Shown: positions 48,401 to 63,140, numbered from the stretch's first letter. The stretch: 64,000 nucleotides of DNA from Paenibacillus sp. FSL R10-2782 (GCF_038592985.1 NZ_CP151951.1:48501-112500), one strand, 5' to 3'. A program made the numbers and translations. The notes: generated by a model from the letters alone, not told the origin.

Positions 48401-51400
48401 TTTGAACGTATGGGGAAACACGAAAATCAGTTACGAGCACTGTAGCACGTTCCACGGGCTGTTGGAGGAACAGACGGGACGAACGCCAGACGCGACTGCC
48501 ATTTGGTTCGAGGACGAGATGCTGACCTACGCCGAGCTCAATGCAAAAGCCAATGGACTGGCGAGAAGGCTCCGTACTCAGGGAATCAAGACGGGAGACC
48601 TGGTGGGACTGATTGCTGAACGGTCGCCCGAAATGATCGTTGGAATCTACGGCATTATGAAAGCCGGAGGTGCCTATGTTCCCATTGATCCAGAGTATCC
48701 GAAAGAACGGATCAGTTACATGCTTGAAGATTCCGGGGCAAAGCTGGTCCTTACACAGGCCCGCCTCTTGGAGCATCTTGGCTGGACGGAAAATGTTTTG
48801 CTGCTGGATGAACCATTAACCTATGATGCCGACACCTCGAATTTGAAGGATACTGCTGGCCCGGATGATCTGGCTTACGTGATCTACACTTCAGGTACGA
48901 CGGGTCAGCCTAAGGGCGTATTAGTTGAACATCGGGGACTGCAAAATCTTTCGGACGTATACGGGGCACTCTTCGAAGTTACACCGCAGGACCGAATCGT
49001 TCAGTTTGCAAGTCTGTCATTTGATGCATCGGTTTCGGAAGTTTTAACGGCACTAAGCCATGGGGCTGCTCTATGCATCCCTTCTACACAACACATTTTA
49101 GATTATGCCTTGTTCGAACAGTTCATAAACGACAAGGGAATTACGATAGCGACTTTGCCACCCGCTTACGCTATCCACCTTGATCCGGAGCGTCTGCCAA
49201 CACTGCGGTGCCTACTAACCGCCGGATCGGCCGCATCGGTCGAGTTGATCGAAAAGTGGAGGAAACATGTACGATACTCCAATGGGTATGGCCCAACGGA
49301 GGATTCCGTATGCACCACAATCTGGTCTGTCCCGGACAGTGAGGAAGCAACGGATATTGTATCTATTGGACGACCTATTGCTAACCATAGTGTGTACATC
49401 TTGGATGACCATTTTAGATTGCAGCCTGTTGGCGTAGCTGGAGAGCTATGCATTTCGGGTATCGGGTTAGCACGGGGGTATCATAACCGGCCTGAGTTAA
49501 TGGATGAGAAGTTCGTGGACAATCCGTTTGCTCCAGGAGAGCGTATGTATCGGACGGGTGACCTGGTTCGCTGGTTACCGAATGGAACCATCGAGTACTT
49601 AGGTCGAATAGATCACCAAGTCAAAATTCGCGGCTATCGAATCGAGCTGGGTGAGGTCGAAGCACAAATGCTCAGAGTGCCGTCCGTTCAGGAAGTCGTG
49701 GCCATGGCTGTAGAGGGCGATGACGGCTACAAAGATCTAGTCGCTTATTTCGTAGCCGCTCAGAAACTTGAGGTATCCGAGCTTCGGGCTGTTCTGTCGG
49801 AGATGTTACCTGGATATATGATCCCTTCCCGCTTCATACAACTGGAGGGCATGCCTCTGACGTCGAACGGAAAAATAGATCGAAAAGCGTTGCAGGGAGA
49901 GCGTGGATGGGCAGTTGCTTCATCTGAGGCTCCAAATACACCTGTTGAAATCCAATTAGCCGAAATCTGGCAAGAGGTGCTGGGTGTAGAGAACGCGGGA
50001 GTGAAGGATAATTTCTTCCATTTTGGAGGTCACTCACTGCGTGCAGCCCTGCTGGTCTCACGAATTCGCAAGGAAATGAACCGTGAGATTAGTCTGAGAG
50101 AGGTGTTCCAGTCACCTACAATTGAAGGATTGGCTTATGCCATTGAGGGCTATACACCACTCGATTTTGAGGAAATCCCTACGGCAGGACTACGTGAGCA
50201 CTACCCATTGTCCTCAAGTCAAAAACGGCTGTTTATTCTAAGTCAGCTGGAAGGCGGAGAGCTGAGCTACAATATGCCGGGTATCCTTACGGTTGAGGGA
50301 GACTTGGATCGGGAACGGCTGGAGCAGGCATTCCGTCGTCTGATTCATCGCCATGGATCGCTGCGTACCCGTTTTGTGACTGTTAACGGTGAACCCGTAC
50401 AGCAGATCTTGACGGATGTGCCATTTACTGTGGAATATGCGGAGTTGAGCGAGGAAGAGGCAGAAGCTTCCGTTCAGCAATTTGTCCGTCCTTTCGATCT
50501 TGGCGAAGCTCCATTGCTGCGGATCGGCCTTATCCGAATTGCGCATGAGCGCCATTTACTGTTGTTTGACATGCATCATATTGTCTCAGATGGTGTTTCT
50601 ATGAATATTCTCATAGAGGAGTTCCTCCGCTTCTACCAAGAGGAGGACTTATTACCTGCACTACAGATCCAGTACACAGACTATGCGGTATGGCAGCAGG
50701 AGCAACTCGGAAGCGAACGTCTCAAAGCCCAGGAAGCTTACTGGCTGGATGCATTCCGCGGAAGCTTGCCCGTGCTGGATTTGCCGGGAGATGAAGTCCG
50801 TCCTGCGGTGCGAAGCTTTGCAGGGGATCGGATCGACTTCCATATTGATTCCTCTCTGAGCGGTTCACTCCAGGAGCTGGCAGCACGGACGGGTTCCACT
50901 CTGTTCATGGTACTGCTGGCAGGCTATACAGCGCTGTTGCACAAGTACACGGGTCAGGAGGATGTCATTGTCGGTTCACCTGTGGCAGGGAGATCCCATG
51001 CGACGCTCCAAGGCCTCATCGGTATGTTCGTCGGCACACTGGCACTGCGTACTTATCCAGAAGGGGAGAAGTCTTTCGAGACTTATTTGCAGGAAGTAAA
51101 GGAAACAGCGCTGCGGGCCTATGAAAACCAGGATTATCCGTTCGAGGAGCTGGTAGAAAAGCTGGAGCTTCAGCGTGACCTGAGCCGTAACCCGCTATTT
51201 GATACCATGTTTGTCCTGCAAAATATCGAGCAGGGAGAGCAAGAAATAGAGGGATTGCGTTTCACTCCTTACGATAATGCACATCCTGCTGCCAAGTTTG
51301 ACCTCACGCTGACCGTAAGTGAAGCGGATGGGGCATTGGATTGCACGCTTGAGTACTCGACTGCGATCTACAAGCGAGAGACTGCTGAACGAATGGCAGG

Positions 51401-54400
51401 CCACTTCGTACAGCTTATTCGGGAAGCAACCGCCAATCCGGCGATGCCGTTGTCATCCCTTGATATCGTGACACCTCAGGAAAAATCAAAGCTGATGCAG
51501 GAGTCGGCCGAAGCCAGAGCAGATTATCCTCGTGACAAGACGATTCATGCGTTGTTCGAGGAACAGGCTGCTCGTACTCCGAATGCAGTGGCAGTCGTAT
51601 GTGAAGAGGCAGCCCTGTCCTACAGCGAGCTGAACGAACGGGCAAACAGACTTGCCAGAACGCTCCGCGAGCGTGGCCTCCAACCAGACGGTTTGGCTGG
51701 AATCATGGCCGATCGTTCCCTTGAAATGGTGGTGGGGATTTTGGCCATTTTGAAGGCGGGCGGTGCTTACGTCCCTGTGGACCCTGAATATCCGGAGGAC
51801 CGCATTCGCTTTATGCTGGAGGATTCAGGAGCCAAGCTACTGCTGACACAAGTGCATCTGGAGAAACGCGTTTCCTTCGCCGGGGACACCATCAATCTGG
51901 ACGAGACGGCTTCCTACAAGGAAGATATCTCAAACCTGAAGCCTGCAGCTGGACCGGAGCATCTTGCCTACGTCATCTACACATCGGGTACGACAGGCAA
52001 GCCAAAGGGAACGCTGATTGAGCACAAAAATGTAGTTCGCTTGCTCTTTAATGATAAAAATATGTTTGATTTCGGTCCTCAGGATACGTGGACGCTGTTC
52101 CATTCATTCTGCTTTGACTTCTCCGTATGGGAAATGTATGGGGCATTGCTGAACGGAGGACGGCTGGTCATCGTTCCATCGCTTACGGCGAAGAGTCCGG
52201 ATCGATTCTTGCAATTACTAAAGGACCAGAAGGTCACCGTCTTGAACCAGACGCCGACATACTTCTACCAGTTACTACAGGAAGAGCTTGCTCATCACGC
52301 AGCAGAGTTGAGCCTCCGTATGATTATCTTCGGTGGAGAGGCATTAAGCCCGGCCTTGCTCAAGGACTGGAGAACGAAGTACCCGCAAGTGCAGCTCATC
52401 AACATGTACGGCATTACCGAAACGACGGTACATGTAACCTACAAGGAAATTACAGAGTTGGAAATTGAACAGGGGCGCAGCAATATCGGCATCACGATTC
52501 CGACGCTGCGTGCGTACATTCTGGATGAACAGCGCCGTCCACAGCCGATTGGTATTCCGGGTGAACTCTACGTGGCGGGCGAGGGCCTGGCGCGCGGCTA
52601 CCTGAACCGACCGGAATTGACGGAAGAGAAGTTTGTCACTCATCCGTTTGCAGCGGGCGAGCGTATGTACCGCTCAGGTGACCTGGCGCGTTGGCTGCCT
52701 GATGGCAGCATGGAGTATTTGGGACGGATTGACCATCAGGTTAAAATCCGTGGTTACCGCATCGAGCTGGGCGAAGTGGAAGCGAAGCTGCTCCATGCCC
52801 CGTCTGTAAGGGAGGCCGTTGTGCTCGCCCGGGAGGATGGAAGTGGACAAAAGGTGCTTGTCGCCTATTTCACTGCCGATCAGATGCTGACGGTAGGCGA
52901 ATTGAGAAAAGCCTTGGCTGCTGAACTGCCAGCTTATATGATTCCGTCTTACTTCATGCAATTGGAACAGATGCCATTGACGCCAAATGGCAAGCTGGAT
53001 CGCAAGGCGCTTCCTGCTCCAGAGGCCAATGTGCAGACGGGAGCGGTTTATGAACCGCCAAGGACGAAGGCTGAGGAAGCTCTGGCGTCCGTATGGCAAG
53101 GTGTATTGGGAGCGCAGCAGGTTGGCATCCATGATCATTTCTTCGATCTGGGTGGTGACTCCATCAAGGCGATCCAAGTTTCCTCCAGATTATTCCAAGC
53201 TGGATATAAGCTGGAGATGAAGGATCTCTTCAAATATCCGACAATTGCCGAGCTAAGCCCGTATCTTCAGGCAGCTGGACGCACAGCAGAACAGGGCGAG
53301 ATCCAAGGTGCAGCGGAATTAATGCCAATTCAGCGTTGGTTCTTTGAACGCCATACAGCGGAGCCGCATCACTACAATCATGCCGTTATGCTCTATCGGA
53401 AAGACGGCTTTGATGAAGCTGCACTCCGTTCGACGGTGACCCAAATTGCTACCCACCATGACGCGCTGCGTATGGTCTTCCGTTCTACAGAAGCTGGATA
53501 TGCAGCCTGGAATCGGGGAACGGACGAAGGCGAGCTCTACACATTGGACATCGCTGATGTGCGGCAGGCAGAAGACCAGGCGGCTGCCGTTCAAGCCCAA
53601 GCCGATGACATCCAGGCAAGCTTCCACCTAGAAGACGGCCCACTGTTCAAGCTAGGCTTGTTCCATTGTGACGATGGCGATCATTTGTTGATTGTCATCC
53701 ATCACCTCTTGGTTGACGGCGTATCCTGGCGCATCCTGTTTGAGGATATCGCAGCGGGATACGAGCAGGCGTTGAATGGACAAGCCATCGTTCTTCCTCA
53801 AAAGACCGATTCGTATCTTGTATGGTCTGAGCAAGCGGCGAAGTATGCAGCAGGGCCTGCTCTGGACAAGGAGCGTGCATACTGGCAGCAGATCGAGGAC
53901 GCGATTTTGGCTCCACTGCCAAAGGATAAGGATCAGGAGCCTGGTACCATTCGGGATACCGAGTCGGTAACGGTAACTTGGTCTGCGGAAGAAACGGACC
54001 TGCTGCTGCGACAAGCGAACCGGGCGTATCATACGGAGACGAATGATTTGCTCTTGACTGCGCTGGGGGCATCCATACAGCGCTGGACAGGCATGGAGCA
54101 GATTTTGGTCAATCTTGAAGGGCATGGACGGGAAATGATTATACCGGAACTGGATATCACCCGTACCGTGGGCTGGTTCACAACCCAGTATCCGGTTCTG
54201 CTGAACCTTCAAGACGGACAGGAAGTATCAGCACGAATCAAGCGTATCAAGGAGAATTTGCGCCAGATTCCACACAAAGGAATCGGCTACGGCCTTCTGA
54301 AATATATGGCACTGGAGAAAAGTGGCGGGTTCGGCGTAGAGCCGGAGATTTCCTTCAACTATCTTGGACAGTTTGATCAGGATTTGGAGGGGAATGCCCT

Positions 54401-57400
54401 CAGCCTGTCCACACATTCAGTCGGTAAGGCGCTCAGCGACCACACACCACAGCAGTACGCTCTGGATGTGAATGGCATGATTGCCGAAGGCCAGCTATCA
54501 CTGACGGTTACGTACAGCAGCAGGCAGTATCGCAAGGAGACGGTGAATCATTTTGCCGAATTATTACAGTCCAGCCTTAGCGAGGTCATTCGGCATTGTG
54601 TGGCGCAGGAGTGTTCACAGCTTACGCCAAGTGATGTTTTGTTCCAGGGATTAACGCTGGAGCAGCTTGACCGACTTACGGCGCAGACGGCCCACATTGG
54701 TGAGATTGAAGATGTGTACAAGCTGACGCCAATGCAGAAGGGGATGCTGTTTCACAGCCTGCTGGAGCCAGACTCCTCTTCATACTTCGAGCAGGCTACG
54801 TTCGAGCTGCGAGGCAGCTTCGATGTAGAGACCTTCTTCGAGAGCTTCCAGGCTTTGGTGCAAAGACATGCCATACTACGTACCAGCTTTTACAACAACA
54901 TTGGTGATTTACCGCTGCAAGTTGTCTTTAAGCAACGGCCGATCCCTCTGCACTATGTAGATTTGCGTGCCGCAACTTTGCAAGAGCAAGAAGCCCAGAT
55001 CAAGGCTCACACTGCTGAGGACATGGCTAAGGGGTTCAGTTTGTCGGAAGATCCGCTGATGCGAGTGACCGTCTTGCAGAAGGAGCAAAGCTGTCTTGTA
55101 TTGTGGAGCTTCCACCATATTGTCATGGATGGCTGGTGTATCCCGATCATTACACAGGAGCTATTCGATTATTATTCTGCCAAGAAACAGCAATTACAGC
55201 CTGTTCTGCCGCCAGCTCAGCCTTATAGCCGTTATATTGAGTGGCTTGATGCACAGGATGAAGAGGAAGCTTCCACGTATTGGAGCCAATACCTCAAGGA
55301 CTATGACGGGAATACTGTATTGCCGGAAGGCAAGACGAAATCTCAAGCTAAAGAAGCGGGCTATGTTCTAAATGAGCATGTTCTCCATCTGGGTGCATCC
55401 TTGACCGATAAAATGGATGTTGTGGCGAAGCGAAACCACGTGACCGTCAACACACTCATGCAGACAGCTTGGGGACTGATTCTTCAACGTTACAATGCCA
55501 GCTCGGATGTGGTTTTTGGCGGTGTTGTGTCAGGTAGACCGGCTGAGATTGCAGGTATCGAAAATATGGTGGGTCTGTTCATTAATACAGTACCTATCCG
55601 TGTACAGTCCTCCAAAGACGAAGCCTTTGTCGAGGTCATGAAACGTACACAGGCACAATCGCTGGCAGGCCGTGCTTACGACACCTACCCACTATATGAG
55701 ATTCAGGGGAAAACAACCCAAAAGCAGGACCTGATTTCTCATATTATGATCTTTGAAAATTATCCACTCGACGAACAGGTAGAACAGTCGGGTAATCCAA
55801 ATGAGGACAATCTCGAAGTCGCCAACTTCACCATGTTTGAACAAACGAATTATGACTTTAACCTGGTTGTGATTCCAGGCGAGGATATCAAGGTCTGCAT
55901 TCGTTACAATGCTTTGGTCTACGAACAAGAAAGCATTGCACGAATCGGAGGACATTTGTTGCAAATGCTTGATCAGGTAGCTACTCGTCCGCAGGCGACC
56001 ATAGAGGAGCTGGAGATTGTAACATCTGAGGAACGGGTGAAACTGCTAGACTGGGGCGGCAAGGCCCATACCTATCCAAGTGATCAGGGTCTGCATACCT
56101 TGTTTGAAGAGCAGGTTGTCCGTACGCCTGATAAGATTGCGGCTGTAAACGGCGACATCCAGATTACGTATCGGGAGCTGAACGAGCAGGCGAACAGGCT
56201 GGCCTCCACCTTGATCGCCCAGGGACTACGGAGTGAGCAAGTGGTTGGTCTGTTGGCGGATCGGTCTGTAGAACTGCTTGTCGCCATCATGGGTGTGCTC
56301 AAAGCGGGCGGGGCCTATGTACCTATTGATCCTGAATATCCGCAGGAACGGATTCAGTATATTCTGAAGGATTCTGGCGCTGAAATTCTGCTCACACAGA
56401 GCCACCTGACGGAGTTGGCCTCCTTTGAGGGAACGGTTATGGAATTGGATTCCCCGCACATCTACGGGAACGTAACGGATAACCCTAATTTGCCCGTAAG
56501 AGGAAATGATCTGGTGTATTTAATCTATACCTCGGGTACAACAGGGAATCCGAAGGGAACCATGATTAATCATAAAGGAATCGTGAATTACATCTGGTGG
56601 GCCAATAAAGTCTACTGTGCAGGGAAACCAACAGATTTTCCGCTGTACTCGTCCATTTCGTTTGACCTGACGCTGACGTCGATTTTCACTCCATTAATTA
56701 ACGGAGGATTAGTACGGATTTACGATGGCATAGATAAAGCGGAGGTTGTTCAGCATATTTTGCGCGAAAATGCGGTGGACATTCTCAAGCTGACGCCGAC
56801 TCATCTCAGCCTTATTAAAGATATGACCATCCCGGCGGAAAGTCGCATTCAGCAGCTCATTGTGGGTGGAGAGAATTTGACCACACATTTGTCGCAAACC
56901 ATCACAGATCTCTTTGGCGGCAACATCAAAATCTACAATGAATACGGTCCAACCGAAACGGTCGTCGGCTGCATGATTCACCTGTACGATTCTGTGAAGG
57001 ATACACGTGAATCCGTACCTATTGGATTGTCGGCAGACAATATATACATCCATATCCTGGATGAACAGCTTCGTCTCGTACCATTAGGCGTGGAGGGCGA
57101 AATGTACATCGCAGGGGACGGGGTAGCCCGCGGATACCTGAACCGTCCTGAGCTTACCGCAGAAAAATTCATTAGAAATCCGTTTGCTTCGGAAGGAAAT
57201 ATGTATCGAACCGGGGATTTGGCTCGTCGCCTTCCTAACGGAGACATTGAGTACATTGGACGTATTGACCATCAAGTTAAAATCCGGGGCTATCGCATAG
57301 AGCTTGGTGAGATTGAGGCCAAGCTACAGGATATCCCACTTGTAGAGGAAGCTCTCGTTGTTGCGTGGGCAGATGCCCATGGACAGAAGTCTCTGTGTGC

Positions 57401-60400
57401 CTACTTCGTAGCTGATCGGGAAATGTCTGTCAGCGAGCTGCGGAACGAACTTTCTGGACTGCCTGCGTATATGATCCCGTCCTACTTCGTCCAACTGGAC
57501 GTGATGCCTTTGACACCGAATGGCAAGCTGGACCGTAAGGCACTGCCTGAACCGAACTCGGGGGTAAAGGCGGGCGCGGACTATACTGCTCCGCGGACGG
57601 ATGTGGAGAACATTTTGGCTTCGATCTGGCAGGGTGTGCTAGGTGTTCCGCTTGTCGGCATACATGACAATTTCTTTGAGCTTGGAGGCGACTCGATCAA
57701 ATCGATTCAAGTATCATCAAGGCTTCTCCATGCAGGCTATAAACTTGAGATGAAGGATTTGTTCGGCTATCCAACCATTGCAGAGCTGGCCCAGCGCGTT
57801 AACGCAGTCAGCCGAATTGCAGATCAGAGCGAGGTACACGGAGCGGTAACACTGGGACCTGCCCAGCGCAGATTTTTCGACGAGCAGTCGACGGACCAGC
57901 ACCACTTTAATCAGTCGGTCATGTTGTACAGACGGGAAGGCTTCAATACCGATGCGCTCGCCAAGGTTGTTCGGAAAATCGCAGAACATCATGATGCGCT
58001 GCGACTGGTGTTCCGCCAGGGAGAGCGGGGATTTGAAGCATGGAACCGCAGCTTGGGTGAGGGTGAGCTTTATAGCCTCCAGATCCACGATCTGCAGGAT
58101 GAAACAGACCCGGCTTCGGCCATAGAAGCTGGTGCGGAAGCCATTCAGCGCAGCATCTCTCTCGGTGATGGACCTCTCTTAAGATTGGGCCTGTTCCGTT
58201 GCGCGGAAGGCGAACATCTGTTAATCGTTATTCATCATCTGGCTGTTGATGGCGTATCCTGGCGCATCCTCTTTGAGGACCTGCAGGAGGGCTACGAGCA
58301 GGCAGCACGCGGAGAAGCTGTCAAGCTTCCGCAGAAGACCGATTCGTACCGTGCATGGGCCCAGGGAATCACACAATATGCGAACAGTCCGGCGGCTGAA
58401 CAAGAACGCAGCTATTGGGCAGAGGTAGAAGGGGATGGTTTCGCCCCTCTTCCCAAAGACAAGGTAGACGGCGCTCTTCTCATCAAAGACAGCGGGACGG
58501 TTACGGTGAGATGGTCACCAGAAGAGACAGAGCAGTTCCTGAAAGAGGCGAACCGCACTTACAACACGGAAGTTAACGATCTGCTCCTGACGGCTCTCGG
58601 CCTAGCTGTTCACGAGTGGACCGGGATCGAACGTGTAGGCATCCTTCTGGAAGGACATGGACGGGAGCCTGTTGTACCTGAACTGGATATCACTCGCACT
58701 ATAGGCTGGTTTACAAGTCAATACCCTGTCGCCCTTGAGATGAAAGAGGACCTGGAGATCGGCGCTAGAATCAAGCGCGTCAAGGAAGGCTTGCGTCACG
58801 TTCCTAACAAAGGTGTCGGATATGGTATTTTGAAATATTTGAGCGACGTATCCGATGTCCCTTCCTTCTCGGCTGAACCGGAGATTATCTTCAACTACCT
58901 GGGACAGTTCGACCAGGATCTTGCAGGGGGGATGATGGAGGTATCGCCTTACTCAGTAGGATCTGAGGTCAGTGAGCAGATGATACAGCATCAGGCATTG
59001 AACATTAATGGACTGATTGCCGAAGGACGACTTCAACTTTCGGTCAGCTATAACCGTCAGCAGTTCCACACGGAGTCGGTAGAGAAGTTTGTCGGCATCC
59101 TGAAGGACCGTCTCAGCGAAGTCATTGGACATTGTGTACGAAAGGAAAGAACGGAACTTACACCAAGCGATGTACTCCTCAAAGATATCAGCCTGGAAAA
59201 AATCGAGGAGCTGGAAGAGCAGACACGGCATATCGGCAGCATTGAAAATATGTATAAACTGACACCGATGCAAAAGGGAATGTTATTCCACAGCTTGCTG
59301 GAGCCTCATTCGGAAGTCTACTTTGAGCAGGCCAAATTTGAAATTCACGGAGCATTCTATCCTGAGGATTTCAAACGCAGCTTACAGCATCTGATGAAAC
59401 GGCATGCCATATTGAGAACGAATTTCCATGCCGGATGGGGCGATTTCCCTATACAGATTGTGTTCAAAGAAAGAGCGTGTGACTTCGTATACGAGGACCT
59501 GCACGAGCTGGATTCCGATGAAATTGAAGGGCGTCTTGCAGCTTATACTGCTCAGGACAAAGCAAGAGGCTTTGATCTTGCTGAAGGAGCATTGCTGCGT
59601 GTTGCTATTCTACGGACAGCAGATGAGGCTTACCATCTGCTGTGGAGCTCTCATCACATCATTTTGGATGGCTGGTGTATGCCTCTTGTGCTTCAGGAAG
59701 TGTTTGAAACGTACGGGGTTCTGCGTGAGCAGAGGGAGCCTGAACTTCCTGCTGCTGTATCGTACAGCCAGTATATTCAATGGCTGGAGGAGCAAGGTGA
59801 GGAAGAGGCATCCTCTTACTGGAGAGGTTATCTGGAAGGTTACGAACAGCAGACGAAGCTACCGCAAGCGACAACACAGCCTTTGGCAAAAGCAGAAGCC
59901 TACGTATCAGAGAAGCTTGTATTCACGTTGGATGCGGAGCTGACCGAGCGGCTGGAACAAGTGGCCAAGCAGAACCAGGTAACGATGAACACGCTGATGC
60001 AAGCAGCCTGGGGAATCGTGTTGCAGCGCTACAATAGAAGTCAGGATGTCGTCTTCGGAAGTGTGGTATCGGGAAGACCTGCCGAGATTCCCGGTATCGA
60101 AAGCATGATCGGTCTCTTCATTAATACGGTTCCGGTTCGGGTACAGGCCGAGGAAAGCGATACGTTCTCCCATGTGATGAAAAGACAGCAGGAATTATAT
60201 TTGGCAGGACATGCTTATGATTCCTATCCGCTTTATGAGATCCAAGCACAGAGCGAACAGAAGCAAGATTTAATTTCTCATATTATGGTATTCGAGAATT
60301 ATCCGGTAGAGGAGCATCTGGAAGAGAAAATTGCCAGTGAAGAGACTGAATACACAATTACGGATGTTCAGATGTTTGAACAGACGAATTATGATTTTAA

Positions 60401-63140
60401 CCTCATTGTGCTGCCAGGCCGTAATCTGGAGTTCTTGTACCGTTACAATGCCCGCGTCTATGATCGGGAGAGCGTGGAACGGATTCAAGGGCATTTGATA
60501 AAAATTCTGGAAAGTGTATCTGTTCAGCCTGCCATTCGTATTGATGAGCTGGAGCTGATCACGCCAGAAGAGAAATCGCAGATTATAGAGGTGTGGGGCG
60601 ATACAGCAGCTCCTTATCCGCGTGAGAAGACCCTTCACGGCATATTTGAGGAAAAAGCGGCGCTCACACCGGATCGTACAGCACTTATCTATGGCGAAAC
60701 GAAGCTTACCTACGGAGAACTTCATCAGCAAGCGAACCGCCTCGCACGTACGTTGCGCGCCCAAGGGGTCAGACCTGACCAGCCGGTCGGCATCATGGTT
60801 GAACGTTCGCTTGAGATGATCATCGGCATCCATGCCATTCTAAAAGCGGGTGGGGCCTATGTACCGATTGATCCAGAATTCCCGGAAGATCGTATTCGCC
60901 ACATGCTGGAGGATTCGGGAGCGAAGCTTCTGCTGACGAAAAATCATCTCAAAGATCGCTTTCCATTTGCTGGCACGCTCCTAGCACTTGATGACCCGCA
61001 GGCGTATCATGCTGATGACTCGAATCTGGAGCCGCTCGCCGGGCCGGAACATCTGGCGTATATCATTTACACGTCAGGTTCAACGGGTAAGCCAAAAGGC
61101 GTAATGATTGAGCATCGTTCCGCTGTCCATACGCTGAGTCAGTTGGAAGCTGAATATCCGATGATGGCAGGTGACCGATTCCTGCTCAAAACGACATTCA
61201 CCTTTGACTTCTCCGTACCGGAGCTATTCTGCTGGTTCTTTGGGCAGGGAACTCTCGTGATCTTGCCGCAGGGCGCGGACAAAGATCCGGTGGCACTGCT
61301 GGAGGCCGTGGATACGAGCCGTATCACGCATCTCAATCTGGTACCGTCGATGCTCAGTGTTCTCGTTCAATATTTGAAGGAAAGCGGCAGCCAAGGATTC
61401 CTTACTCTGAAATATCTGTTTGCCTGCGGCGAGACGCTGCCCGCCAAACTTGTGGAAGAGTACTATAAAGTATCTCCACACGCAGTACTGGAGAACATCT
61501 ATGGTCCTACGGAGGCGGCCGTATATGCGACCCGATATACAACGAGCCTTGAGACTGCTGCGCTAACGCATGTACCTATCGGTAAACCGTACGCTAACGT
61601 CCAAGTATGGATGATGGACAGTGCTGCTCAGGTATCACCTGTAGGTGTACCGGGAGAACTTTGTATTGCAGGCGAAGGGGTAGCGCGAGGGTACTTCAAC
61701 CAGCCGGACCTGACGGCAGAGAAGTTCATTCCTCATCCGTACAAACCGGGAGACCGGATTTACCGGACGGGCGATTTGGCCCGATGGCTGCCAGACGGGA
61801 ATATTGAGTATTTGGGGCGAATCGATCACCAGGTAAAAATCCGGGGTTACCGTATTGAACTGGGAGAAGTGGAGGCACAAATTCTTAAAGTGCCGTCTGT
61901 GCAGGAAGCGGTCGTCCTTGCACTGGCTGATGCTACTGGAAGTACTCAGCTTTGCGCGTACTTTGTGGCTGAAGAGGGACTTGCAGCGGTCGTGTTACGT
62001 GAAGCACTGGCCAGCGAACTGCCAAGCTACATGATTCCAACTGCTTTCGTACAGCTGGCACAAATGCCGCTGAATCCGAACGGCAAATTGGATCGCAAAG
62101 CGCTGCCGGCACCAGAAGCACTCCTGCGGAGCACAGCGGAGTATATCCCGCCGCGTACGCCGACTGAAGTAGAACTGGCGCAGATTTGGTCCGAGGTACT
62201 CGGTGTGCAGGAAATCGGAGTCAAGGATCACTTCTTCGAACTTGGGGGCCACTCCCTGAAAGTATTAGGATTGATTCAGAAGATCTCGTCCGTCATGGGT
62301 GTCCAGCTCCCGCTCCAACTCGTGTTTAATCTTCCAACGGTGGAGCAAATGGCACATGAAATATCCAGGCTGCGGACAAAGGATGCTCCTGATGAAGAGG
62401 AAATGGAAATTATCCACTTCCCAGGGAAAGGAACGCTTAAAGTGTTTTGTTTCCCTCCTCGGGTCGGCTACTCTCTGGGTTACTATGAGATGGCTAGAGA
62501 GCTGGAAGGACATTGCGAGGTATACGGGCTGGAATTCATCGGCGATCGTTTTGAGAGTCAAGACATGCTGGATCGCTACATGGATGCCATCGTGGGTATT
62601 CAAGCAGAGGGACCTTATGTCTTCCTCGGATACTCACTCGGAGGGAATCTGGCCTTCGAGGTGGCCAAAGCCATGGATAGCCGAGGTCATCAGGTGAGCG
62701 ACCTCATTATGGTGGATGCTATGAGAAAGACGTCCAAGGATGAATCGACGCCGGAGCAGCTTGAAGAGATTGTTGAGACGGTGTTGGACAGTATTGGTGA
62801 TCAGTACAAAGCATTTTTGGCCGATCCATCCGACAGGGAGCGAGTCAAAGACAAAATGTTGATCTACTCCATCTATCGGAATGAGCTTATTAACGCAGGT
62901 GAAGTTCAGGCGAATATCCATGCCTTGGTTGCAGAAGACGATAGTATGGGTCCGGTAACATCATCAGATAAACTGCTATGGCAACAGGCAACGCTTGGTC
63001 AATACGAAGAATATGGAGTCATCGGTACGCACGATGTGCTGCTTGATTCTGGTTATATTGGTGAGAATGCTAAAGTGCTGAGACAGATACTTGACAAGGT
63101 CACAGAAGCATCATCTAAAAACAAGCACATTTTGTCCTAA
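39417..63140 (+). CDS. fusA: FusA, six-module fusaricidin nonribosomal peptide synthetase
   Basis: About 7,907 residues. Approximate layout: C-starter 1-435, A1 465-955, T1 966-1038; C2 1047-1478, A2 1500-1987, T2 2000-2075, E2 2084-2525; C3 2547-2990, A3 3012-3492, T3 3508-3578; C4 3585-4020, A4 4042-4532, T4 4545-4618, E4 4632-5075; C5 5095-5538, A5 5560-6045, T5 6059-6129, E5 6140-6585; C6 6609-7054, A6 7075-7565, T6 7577-7649, TE 7669-7897. Codes read by eye: A1 and A4 DFWNIGMVHK (Thr); A2 DAFWLGCTFK (Val-like); A3 DASTLAGVCK; A5 DLTKIGEVGK (Asn); A6 DFPNFCIVYK (D-Ala by the fusaricidin precedent). T2, T4 and T5 carry GGDS and precede E domains; T1, T3 and T6 carry GGHS. All C domains keep HHxxxDG. 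The TE has GYSLGG and GTHD. It should release a macrolactone closed on Thr1. ATG 39417 is 5 nt after AGGAGTGA. Confidence 0.96.
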   Translation: MNDIQLYDLTNAQKRIWYTELLYPDTSVSQLSGTAKMKGRIHIAAFMQSINLIIKQYDAFRIRITSVDGVPQQYVVPYEERQLEYLDLTHYESVSEVEALLEQHKSKPLPLLDSELFQFLIVKISEDEYWINTKMHHIISDGISMVIYGNQLTEFYMQIIQGNEPALNDDCSYIQYIAEENAYELSDRYQKDKTYWLDKFSDLPELTGWKSYNPLSLSTRAVREHFTVPEVLYHEVQAFCQQNRISLFQFFMGAMYIYIHRVTNQPDVVIGTSFANRGNKKEKQKIGMFVSTAAARTYVEKDMNVLGFLQDVARDQMSVLRHQKYPYNQLIQDLREMHGNKDIQRLFGVSMEYRLINWVDLDDVRILTDYDFCGDEVNDFVLHIVEILDEGELVLDVDYRTTLFERSEVTDMVSQLLTIAEQIIHAPQLSIAEVTLLGEADEQSILALSEGIVADYPREKTIHGLFEEQAERTPDHVAVQMGEQSITYLALNEQANQLARYLRSEGVGADTLVGIMADRSLEMIVGMMGILKAGGAYVPIDPDYPEERIHYMLEDSGVHLLLTQSHLWECTTFDGKLVNLDEVASYTGDTSNLESISGASNLAYVIYTSGTTGKPKGTLIEHKNVVRLLFNDKNVFDFSAQDTWTLFHSFCFDFSVWEMYGALLYGGKLVIVPSLTAKSPAAFLELLKDNKVTILNQTPTYFYQVLQEELAHSSTELSLRKIIFGGEALSPSLLRNWRVKYPDVQLINMYGITETTVHVTYKEITEREIEAGKSNIGRTIPTLSAYIFDEQRRLQPVGVPGELYIAGDGLARGYLNRAELTAEKFVEHPFRAGERMYRTGDLARWLPDGNIEYLGRIDHQVKIRGYRIELGEVEAQILKVPNVRETIVLARDDEQGQKLLCAYYVASTDLSPSELRSQLAVELPAYMIPSYFVRLEQMPLTPNGKLDRRALPAPEGSVQSSEVYLAPRTAAEAQLVLIWQDILGVARVGVRDNFFEIGGHSLRATLLVSRIQKELGCSLSLREVFQWPTVESMARLVKERIPTVYESIPRAEESEAYPVSSAQKRLYVLRQMDGGELSYNMPGAFTVDGPLDRVRLESAFQALIQRHESLRTGFYMKDGELVQRVHRDVRFALDYTEASGEDTDTLVRSFIRAFDLSQAPLLRVGLVKLEEERHLLLFDMHHIISDGVSIQILVEELTSLYQGEQLPELHIQYKDYAVWQQEQSEDQWKELEAYWLQAFEGELPVLDLPTDYQRPSVRSFEGSRIDFTLDASGNKAIQELASRTGTTLYMVLLAAYSVLLHKYTGQEDIIVGSPVAGRPQAELESIIGMFVNTLAMRSYPTGDKTFQDYLLEIKETALKAFEHQDYPLEKLIEKLGVGRDVSRNPLFDTLLVLQNTEQAEQDMGGLRFTPYPLETVTAKFDLSLNVEEQGAELAFGLEYSTALYQRESVERLAMHLLRVLHAVAINPQLKLAEIEMITPEEKVQIIEEFNATSAPYPSEKTIHELFAEQVKRTPEQTALVFGNVQLTYLELEEKAGRLAQTLRRLGTLREQPVAVMGGRSIEMVIGMLAILQAGGAYVPIDPEYPEDRVRYMLNDSGAKLLLVQKSEFVSVDYGLPIVDLSSEEAYAAEPAQPETAQGSQGLAYVIYTSGTTGRPKGVMVEHRNVVRLVKETNYVELNESTRILQTGAVAFDASTFEIWGALLNGGQLYFVENDDILIADRLKAAIAAYGITTLWLTSPLFNQLSLQDEYLFRGLKTLLVGGDVLSISHMNRVTEANPDLVPVNCYGPTENTTFSTTYKIPGRFEGGVPIGRPISNSTAYVVNGSLQLQPIGAWGELIVGGEGVARGYLNRPDLTAEKFVPSPVKDGESCYRTGDLVRWLPDGNLEFKGRIDEQVKIRGYRIELPEIEAQLAKVETVIDAVVVVRADELGEKQLCAYYVADRMLTAGEVRLALSQVLPSYMIPSYFVQLDRMPLTSNGKVDRRSLPAPQVGAHTGRKYTAPRTPAEEALASVWQGVLGAEQVGIHDNFFELGGDSIKAIQVSSRLLQAGYRLEMKELFKSPTIAELSTQIQTAVHMAEQGTVRGAVSLTPVQQWFFGRKLAEPHHFNQAVMLYREQGFEEKALHHVLRKLAQHHDALRMVFRQTEQGYEAWNRGLEEGELYSLQTADLRNESNPAAVITALSDDIQRSINLAEGPLLKLGLFHCQDGDHLLIVIHHLVVDGVSWRILFEDIAAGYEQVTQGQELTFPQKTDAFRDWGDALSRYSESPAIEIHQAYWRELEGQQLEQLPKDEAVESFLLRDSEVVTAQWTVEETDQLLRKAHRAYQTETNDLLLTALGMAVSKWSGIGKIAVNLEGHGREPIIPNIDITRTVGWFTSQYPVILDLGDDPEVAVLIKSVKEGLRRIPNKGIGYGLLQSMENQVDADSFSLQPEISFNYLGQFDQDLQGSSLQISPYPTGSAQSLLEEPAYTLDINGMVTDGALTLTITYNGKQYKSSTMEQLAGYIEDSLRELLHHCVTQERAVLTPSDVLAKGLSIADLEELSKQTSHIGDIENVYSLTPMQKGMLFHDMLEPHTGAYFEQAAFDFKGSFDPAAFGHSLDAVVERHAILRTNFYSGWGSEPLQVVFRHRGAKLVYEDLREMKPAQREAYLKTFAAKDKAQGFNLSEDELLRVSILCTGEASFRLLWSFHHIVMDGWCVPLITQEVFEHYFALLEGREPQLAEVQPYSRYIEWLEQQDEAAAANYWSRYLAGYDQQTLLPQVVGASKGEGYVAEKLNYSLSRELTERLEKVARNAHVTVNILLQSIWGIALQRYNGSRDVVYGSVVSGRPAEIPGIDRMIGLFINTIPVRVKTEENLPFSVLMKQQQEQYMASHMYDTYPLFEIQAQTDQKQDLISHIMVFENYPVEEEVERLGGGEADFEIEDAELLEQTNYDFNLIVLPSEEMRLLFQYNALVYDQETIEQIKGHLVHLMEQIVENPAISVDALELVTPQEREHILNVWGNTKISYEHCSTFHGLLEEQTGRTPDATAIWFEDEMLTYAELNAKANGLARRLRTQGIKTGDLVGLIAERSPEMIVGIYGIMKAGGAYVPIDPEYPKERISYMLEDSGAKLVLTQARLLEHLGWTENVLLLDEPLTYDADTSNLKDTAGPDDLAYVIYTSGTTGQPKGVLVEHRGLQNLSDVYGALFEVTPQDRIVQFASLSFDASVSEVLTALSHGAALCIPSTQHILDYALFEQFINDKGITIATLPPAYAIHLDPERLPTLRCLLTAGSAASVELIEKWRKHVRYSNGYGPTEDSVCTTIWSVPDSEEATDIVSIGRPIANHSVYILDDHFRLQPVGVAGELCISGIGLARGYHNRPELMDEKFVDNPFAPGERMYRTGDLVRWLPNGTIEYLGRIDHQVKIRGYRIELGEVEAQMLRVPSVQEVVAMAVEGDDGYKDLVAYFVAAQKLEVSELRAVLSEMLPGYMIPSRFIQLEGMPLTSNGKIDRKALQGERGWAVASSEAPNTPVEIQLAEIWQEVLGVENAGVKDNFFHFGGHSLRAALLVSRIRKEMNREISLREVFQSPTIEGLAYAIEGYTPLDFEEIPTAGLREHYPLSSSQKRLFILSQLEGGELSYNMPGILTVEGDLDRERLEQAFRRLIHRHGSLRTRFVTVNGEPVQQILTDVPFTVEYAELSEEEAEASVQQFVRPFDLGEAPLLRIGLIRIAHERHLLLFDMHHIVSDGVSMNILIEEFLRFYQEEDLLPALQIQYTDYAVWQQEQLGSERLKAQEAYWLDAFRGSLPVLDLPGDEVRPAVRSFAGDRIDFHIDSSLSGSLQELAARTGSTLFMVLLAGYTALLHKYTGQEDVIVGSPVAGRSHATLQGLIGMFVGTLALRTYPEGEKSFETYLQEVKETALRAYENQDYPFEELVEKLELQRDLSRNPLFDTMFVLQNIEQGEQEIEGLRFTPYDNAHPAAKFDLTLTVSEADGALDCTLEYSTAIYKRETAERMAGHFVQLIREATANPAMPLSSLDIVTPQEKSKLMQESAEARADYPRDKTIHALFEEQAARTPNAVAVVCEEAALSYSELNERANRLARTLRERGLQPDGLAGIMADRSLEMVVGILAILKAGGAYVPVDPEYPEDRIRFMLEDSGAKLLLTQVHLEKRVSFAGDTINLDETASYKEDISNLKPAAGPEHLAYVIYTSGTTGKPKGTLIEHKNVVRLLFNDKNMFDFGPQDTWTLFHSFCFDFSVWEMYGALLNGGRLVIVPSLTAKSPDRFLQLLKDQKVTVLNQTPTYFYQLLQEELAHHAAELSLRMIIFGGEALSPALLKDWRTKYPQVQLINMYGITETTVHVTYKEITELEIEQGRSNIGITIPTLRAYILDEQRRPQPIGIPGELYVAGEGLARGYLNRPELTEEKFVTHPFAAGERMYRSGDLARWLPDGSMEYLGRIDHQVKIRGYRIELGEVEAKLLHAPSVREAVVLAREDGSGQKVLVAYFTADQMLTVGELRKALAAELPAYMIPSYFMQLEQMPLTPNGKLDRKALPAPEANVQTGAVYEPPRTKAEEALASVWQGVLGAQQVGIHDHFFDLGGDSIKAIQVSSRLFQAGYKLEMKDLFKYPTIAELSPYLQAAGRTAEQGEIQGAAELMPIQRWFFERHTAEPHHYNHAVMLYRKDGFDEAALRSTVTQIATHHDALRMVFRSTEAGYAAWNRGTDEGELYTLDIADVRQAEDQAAAVQAQADDIQASFHLEDGPLFKLGLFHCDDGDHLLIVIHHLLVDGVSWRILFEDIAAGYEQALNGQAIVLPQKTDSYLVWSEQAAKYAAGPALDKERAYWQQIEDAILAPLPKDKDQEPGTIRDTESVTVTWSAEETDLLLRQANRAYHTETNDLLLTALGASIQRWTGMEQILVNLEGHGREMIIPELDITRTVGWFTTQYPVLLNLQDGQEVSARIKRIKENLRQIPHKGIGYGLLKYMALEKSGGFGVEPEISFNYLGQFDQDLEGNALSLSTHSVGKALSDHTPQQYALDVNGMIAEGQLSLTVTYSSRQYRKETVNHFAELLQSSLSEVIRHCVAQECSQLTPSDVLFQGLTLEQLDRLTAQTAHIGEIEDVYKLTPMQKGMLFHSLLEPDSSSYFEQATFELRGSFDVETFFESFQALVQRHAILRTSFYNNIGDLPLQVVFKQRPIPLHYVDLRAATLQEQEAQIKAHTAEDMAKGFSLSEDPLMRVTVLQKEQSCLVLWSFHHIVMDGWCIPIITQELFDYYSAKKQQLQPVLPPAQPYSRYIEWLDAQDEEEASTYWSQYLKDYDGNTVLPEGKTKSQAKEAGYVLNEHVLHLGASLTDKMDVVAKRNHVTVNTLMQTAWGLILQRYNASSDVVFGGVVSGRPAEIAGIENMVGLFINTVPIRVQSSKDEAFVEVMKRTQAQSLAGRAYDTYPLYEIQGKTTQKQDLISHIMIFENYPLDEQVEQSGNPNEDNLEVANFTMFEQTNYDFNLVVIPGEDIKVCIRYNALVYEQESIARIGGHLLQMLDQVATRPQATIEELEIVTSEERVKLLDWGGKAHTYPSDQGLHTLFEEQVVRTPDKIAAVNGDIQITYRELNEQANRLASTLIAQGLRSEQVVGLLADRSVELLVAIMGVLKAGGAYVPIDPEYPQERIQYILKDSGAEILLTQSHLTELASFEGTVMELDSPHIYGNVTDNPNLPVRGNDLVYLIYTSGTTGNPKGTMINHKGIVNYIWWANKVYCAGKPTDFPLYSSISFDLTLTSIFTPLINGGLVRIYDGIDKAEVVQHILRENAVDILKLTPTHLSLIKDMTIPAESRIQQLIVGGENLTTHLSQTITDLFGGNIKIYNEYGPTETVVGCMIHLYDSVKDTRESVPIGLSADNIYIHILDEQLRLVPLGVEGEMYIAGDGVARGYLNRPELTAEKFIRNPFASEGNMYRTGDLARRLPNGDIEYIGRIDHQVKIRGYRIELGEIEAKLQDIPLVEEALVVAWADAHGQKSLCAYFVADREMSVSELRNELSGLPAYMIPSYFVQLDVMPLTPNGKLDRKALPEPNSGVKAGADYTAPRTDVENILASIWQGVLGVPLVGIHDNFFELGGDSIKSIQVSSRLLHAGYKLEMKDLFGYPTIAELAQRVNAVSRIADQSEVHGAVTLGPAQRRFFDEQSTDQHHFNQSVMLYRREGFNTDALAKVVRKIAEHHDALRLVFRQGERGFEAWNRSLGEGELYSLQIHDLQDETDPASAIEAGAEAIQRSISLGDGPLLRLGLFRCAEGEHLLIVIHHLAVDGVSWRILFEDLQEGYEQAARGEAVKLPQKTDSYRAWAQGITQYANSPAAEQERSYWAEVEGDGFAPLPKDKVDGALLIKDSGTVTVRWSPEETEQFLKEANRTYNTEVNDLLLTALGLAVHEWTGIERVGILLEGHGREPVVPELDITRTIGWFTSQYPVALEMKEDLEIGARIKRVKEGLRHVPNKGVGYGILKYLSDVSDVPSFSAEPEIIFNYLGQFDQDLAGGMMEVSPYSVGSEVSEQMIQHQALNINGLIAEGRLQLSVSYNRQQFHTESVEKFVGILKDRLSEVIGHCVRKERTELTPSDVLLKDISLEKIEELEEQTRHIGSIENMYKLTPMQKGMLFHSLLEPHSEVYFEQAKFEIHGAFYPEDFKRSLQHLMKRHAILRTNFHAGWGDFPIQIVFKERACDFVYEDLHELDSDEIEGRLAAYTAQDKARGFDLAEGALLRVAILRTADEAYHLLWSSHHIILDGWCMPLVLQEVFETYGVLREQREPELPAAVSYSQYIQWLEEQGEEEASSYWRGYLEGYEQQTKLPQATTQPLAKAEAYVSEKLVFTLDAELTERLEQVAKQNQVTMNTLMQAAWGIVLQRYNRSQDVVFGSVVSGRPAEIPGIESMIGLFINTVPVRVQAEESDTFSHVMKRQQELYLAGHAYDSYPLYEIQAQSEQKQDLISHIMVFENYPVEEHLEEKIASEETEYTITDVQMFEQTNYDFNLIVLPGRNLEFLYRYNARVYDRESVERIQGHLIKILESVSVQPAIRIDELELITPEEKSQIIEVWGDTAAPYPREKTLHGIFEEKAALTPDRTALIYGETKLTYGELHQQANRLARTLRAQGVRPDQPVGIMVERSLEMIIGIHAILKAGGAYVPIDPEFPEDRIRHMLEDSGAKLLLTKNHLKDRFPFAGTLLALDDPQAYHADDSNLEPLAGPEHLAYIIYTSGSTGKPKGVMIEHRSAVHTLSQLEAEYPMMAGDRFLLKTTFTFDFSVPELFCWFFGQGTLVILPQGADKDPVALLEAVDTSRITHLNLVPSMLSVLVQYLKESGSQGFLTLKYLFACGETLPAKLVEEYYKVSPHAVLENIYGPTEAAVYATRYTTSLETAALTHVPIGKPYANVQVWMMDSAAQVSPVGVPGELCIAGEGVARGYFNQPDLTAEKFIPHPYKPGDRIYRTGDLARWLPDGNIEYLGRIDHQVKIRGYRIELGEVEAQILKVPSVQEAVVLALADATGSTQLCAYFVAEEGLAAVVLREALASELPSYMIPTAFVQLAQMPLNPNGKLDRKALPAPEALLRSTAEYIPPRTPTEVELAQIWSEVLGVQEIGVKDHFFELGGHSLKVLGLIQKISSVMGVQLPLQLVFNLPTVEQMAHEISRLRTKDAPDEEEMEIIHFPGKGTLKVFCFPPRVGYSLGYYEMARELEGHCEVYGLEFIGDRFESQDMLDRYMDAIVGIQAEGPYVFLGYSLGGNLAFEVAKAMDSRGHQVSDLIMVDAMRKTSKDESTPEQLEEIVETVLDSIGDQYKAFLADPSDRERVKDKMLIYSIYRNELINAGEVQANIHALVAEDDSMGPVTSSDKLLWQQATLGQYEEYGVIGTHDVLLDSGYIGENAKVLRQILDKVTEASSKNKHILS

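Noticed and set aside
39417..63140. Many 60-190-codon ORFs inside fusA on both strands
   Set aside because: All are shadow frames of the single NRPS frame, which shows unbroken domain order and core motifs throughout.
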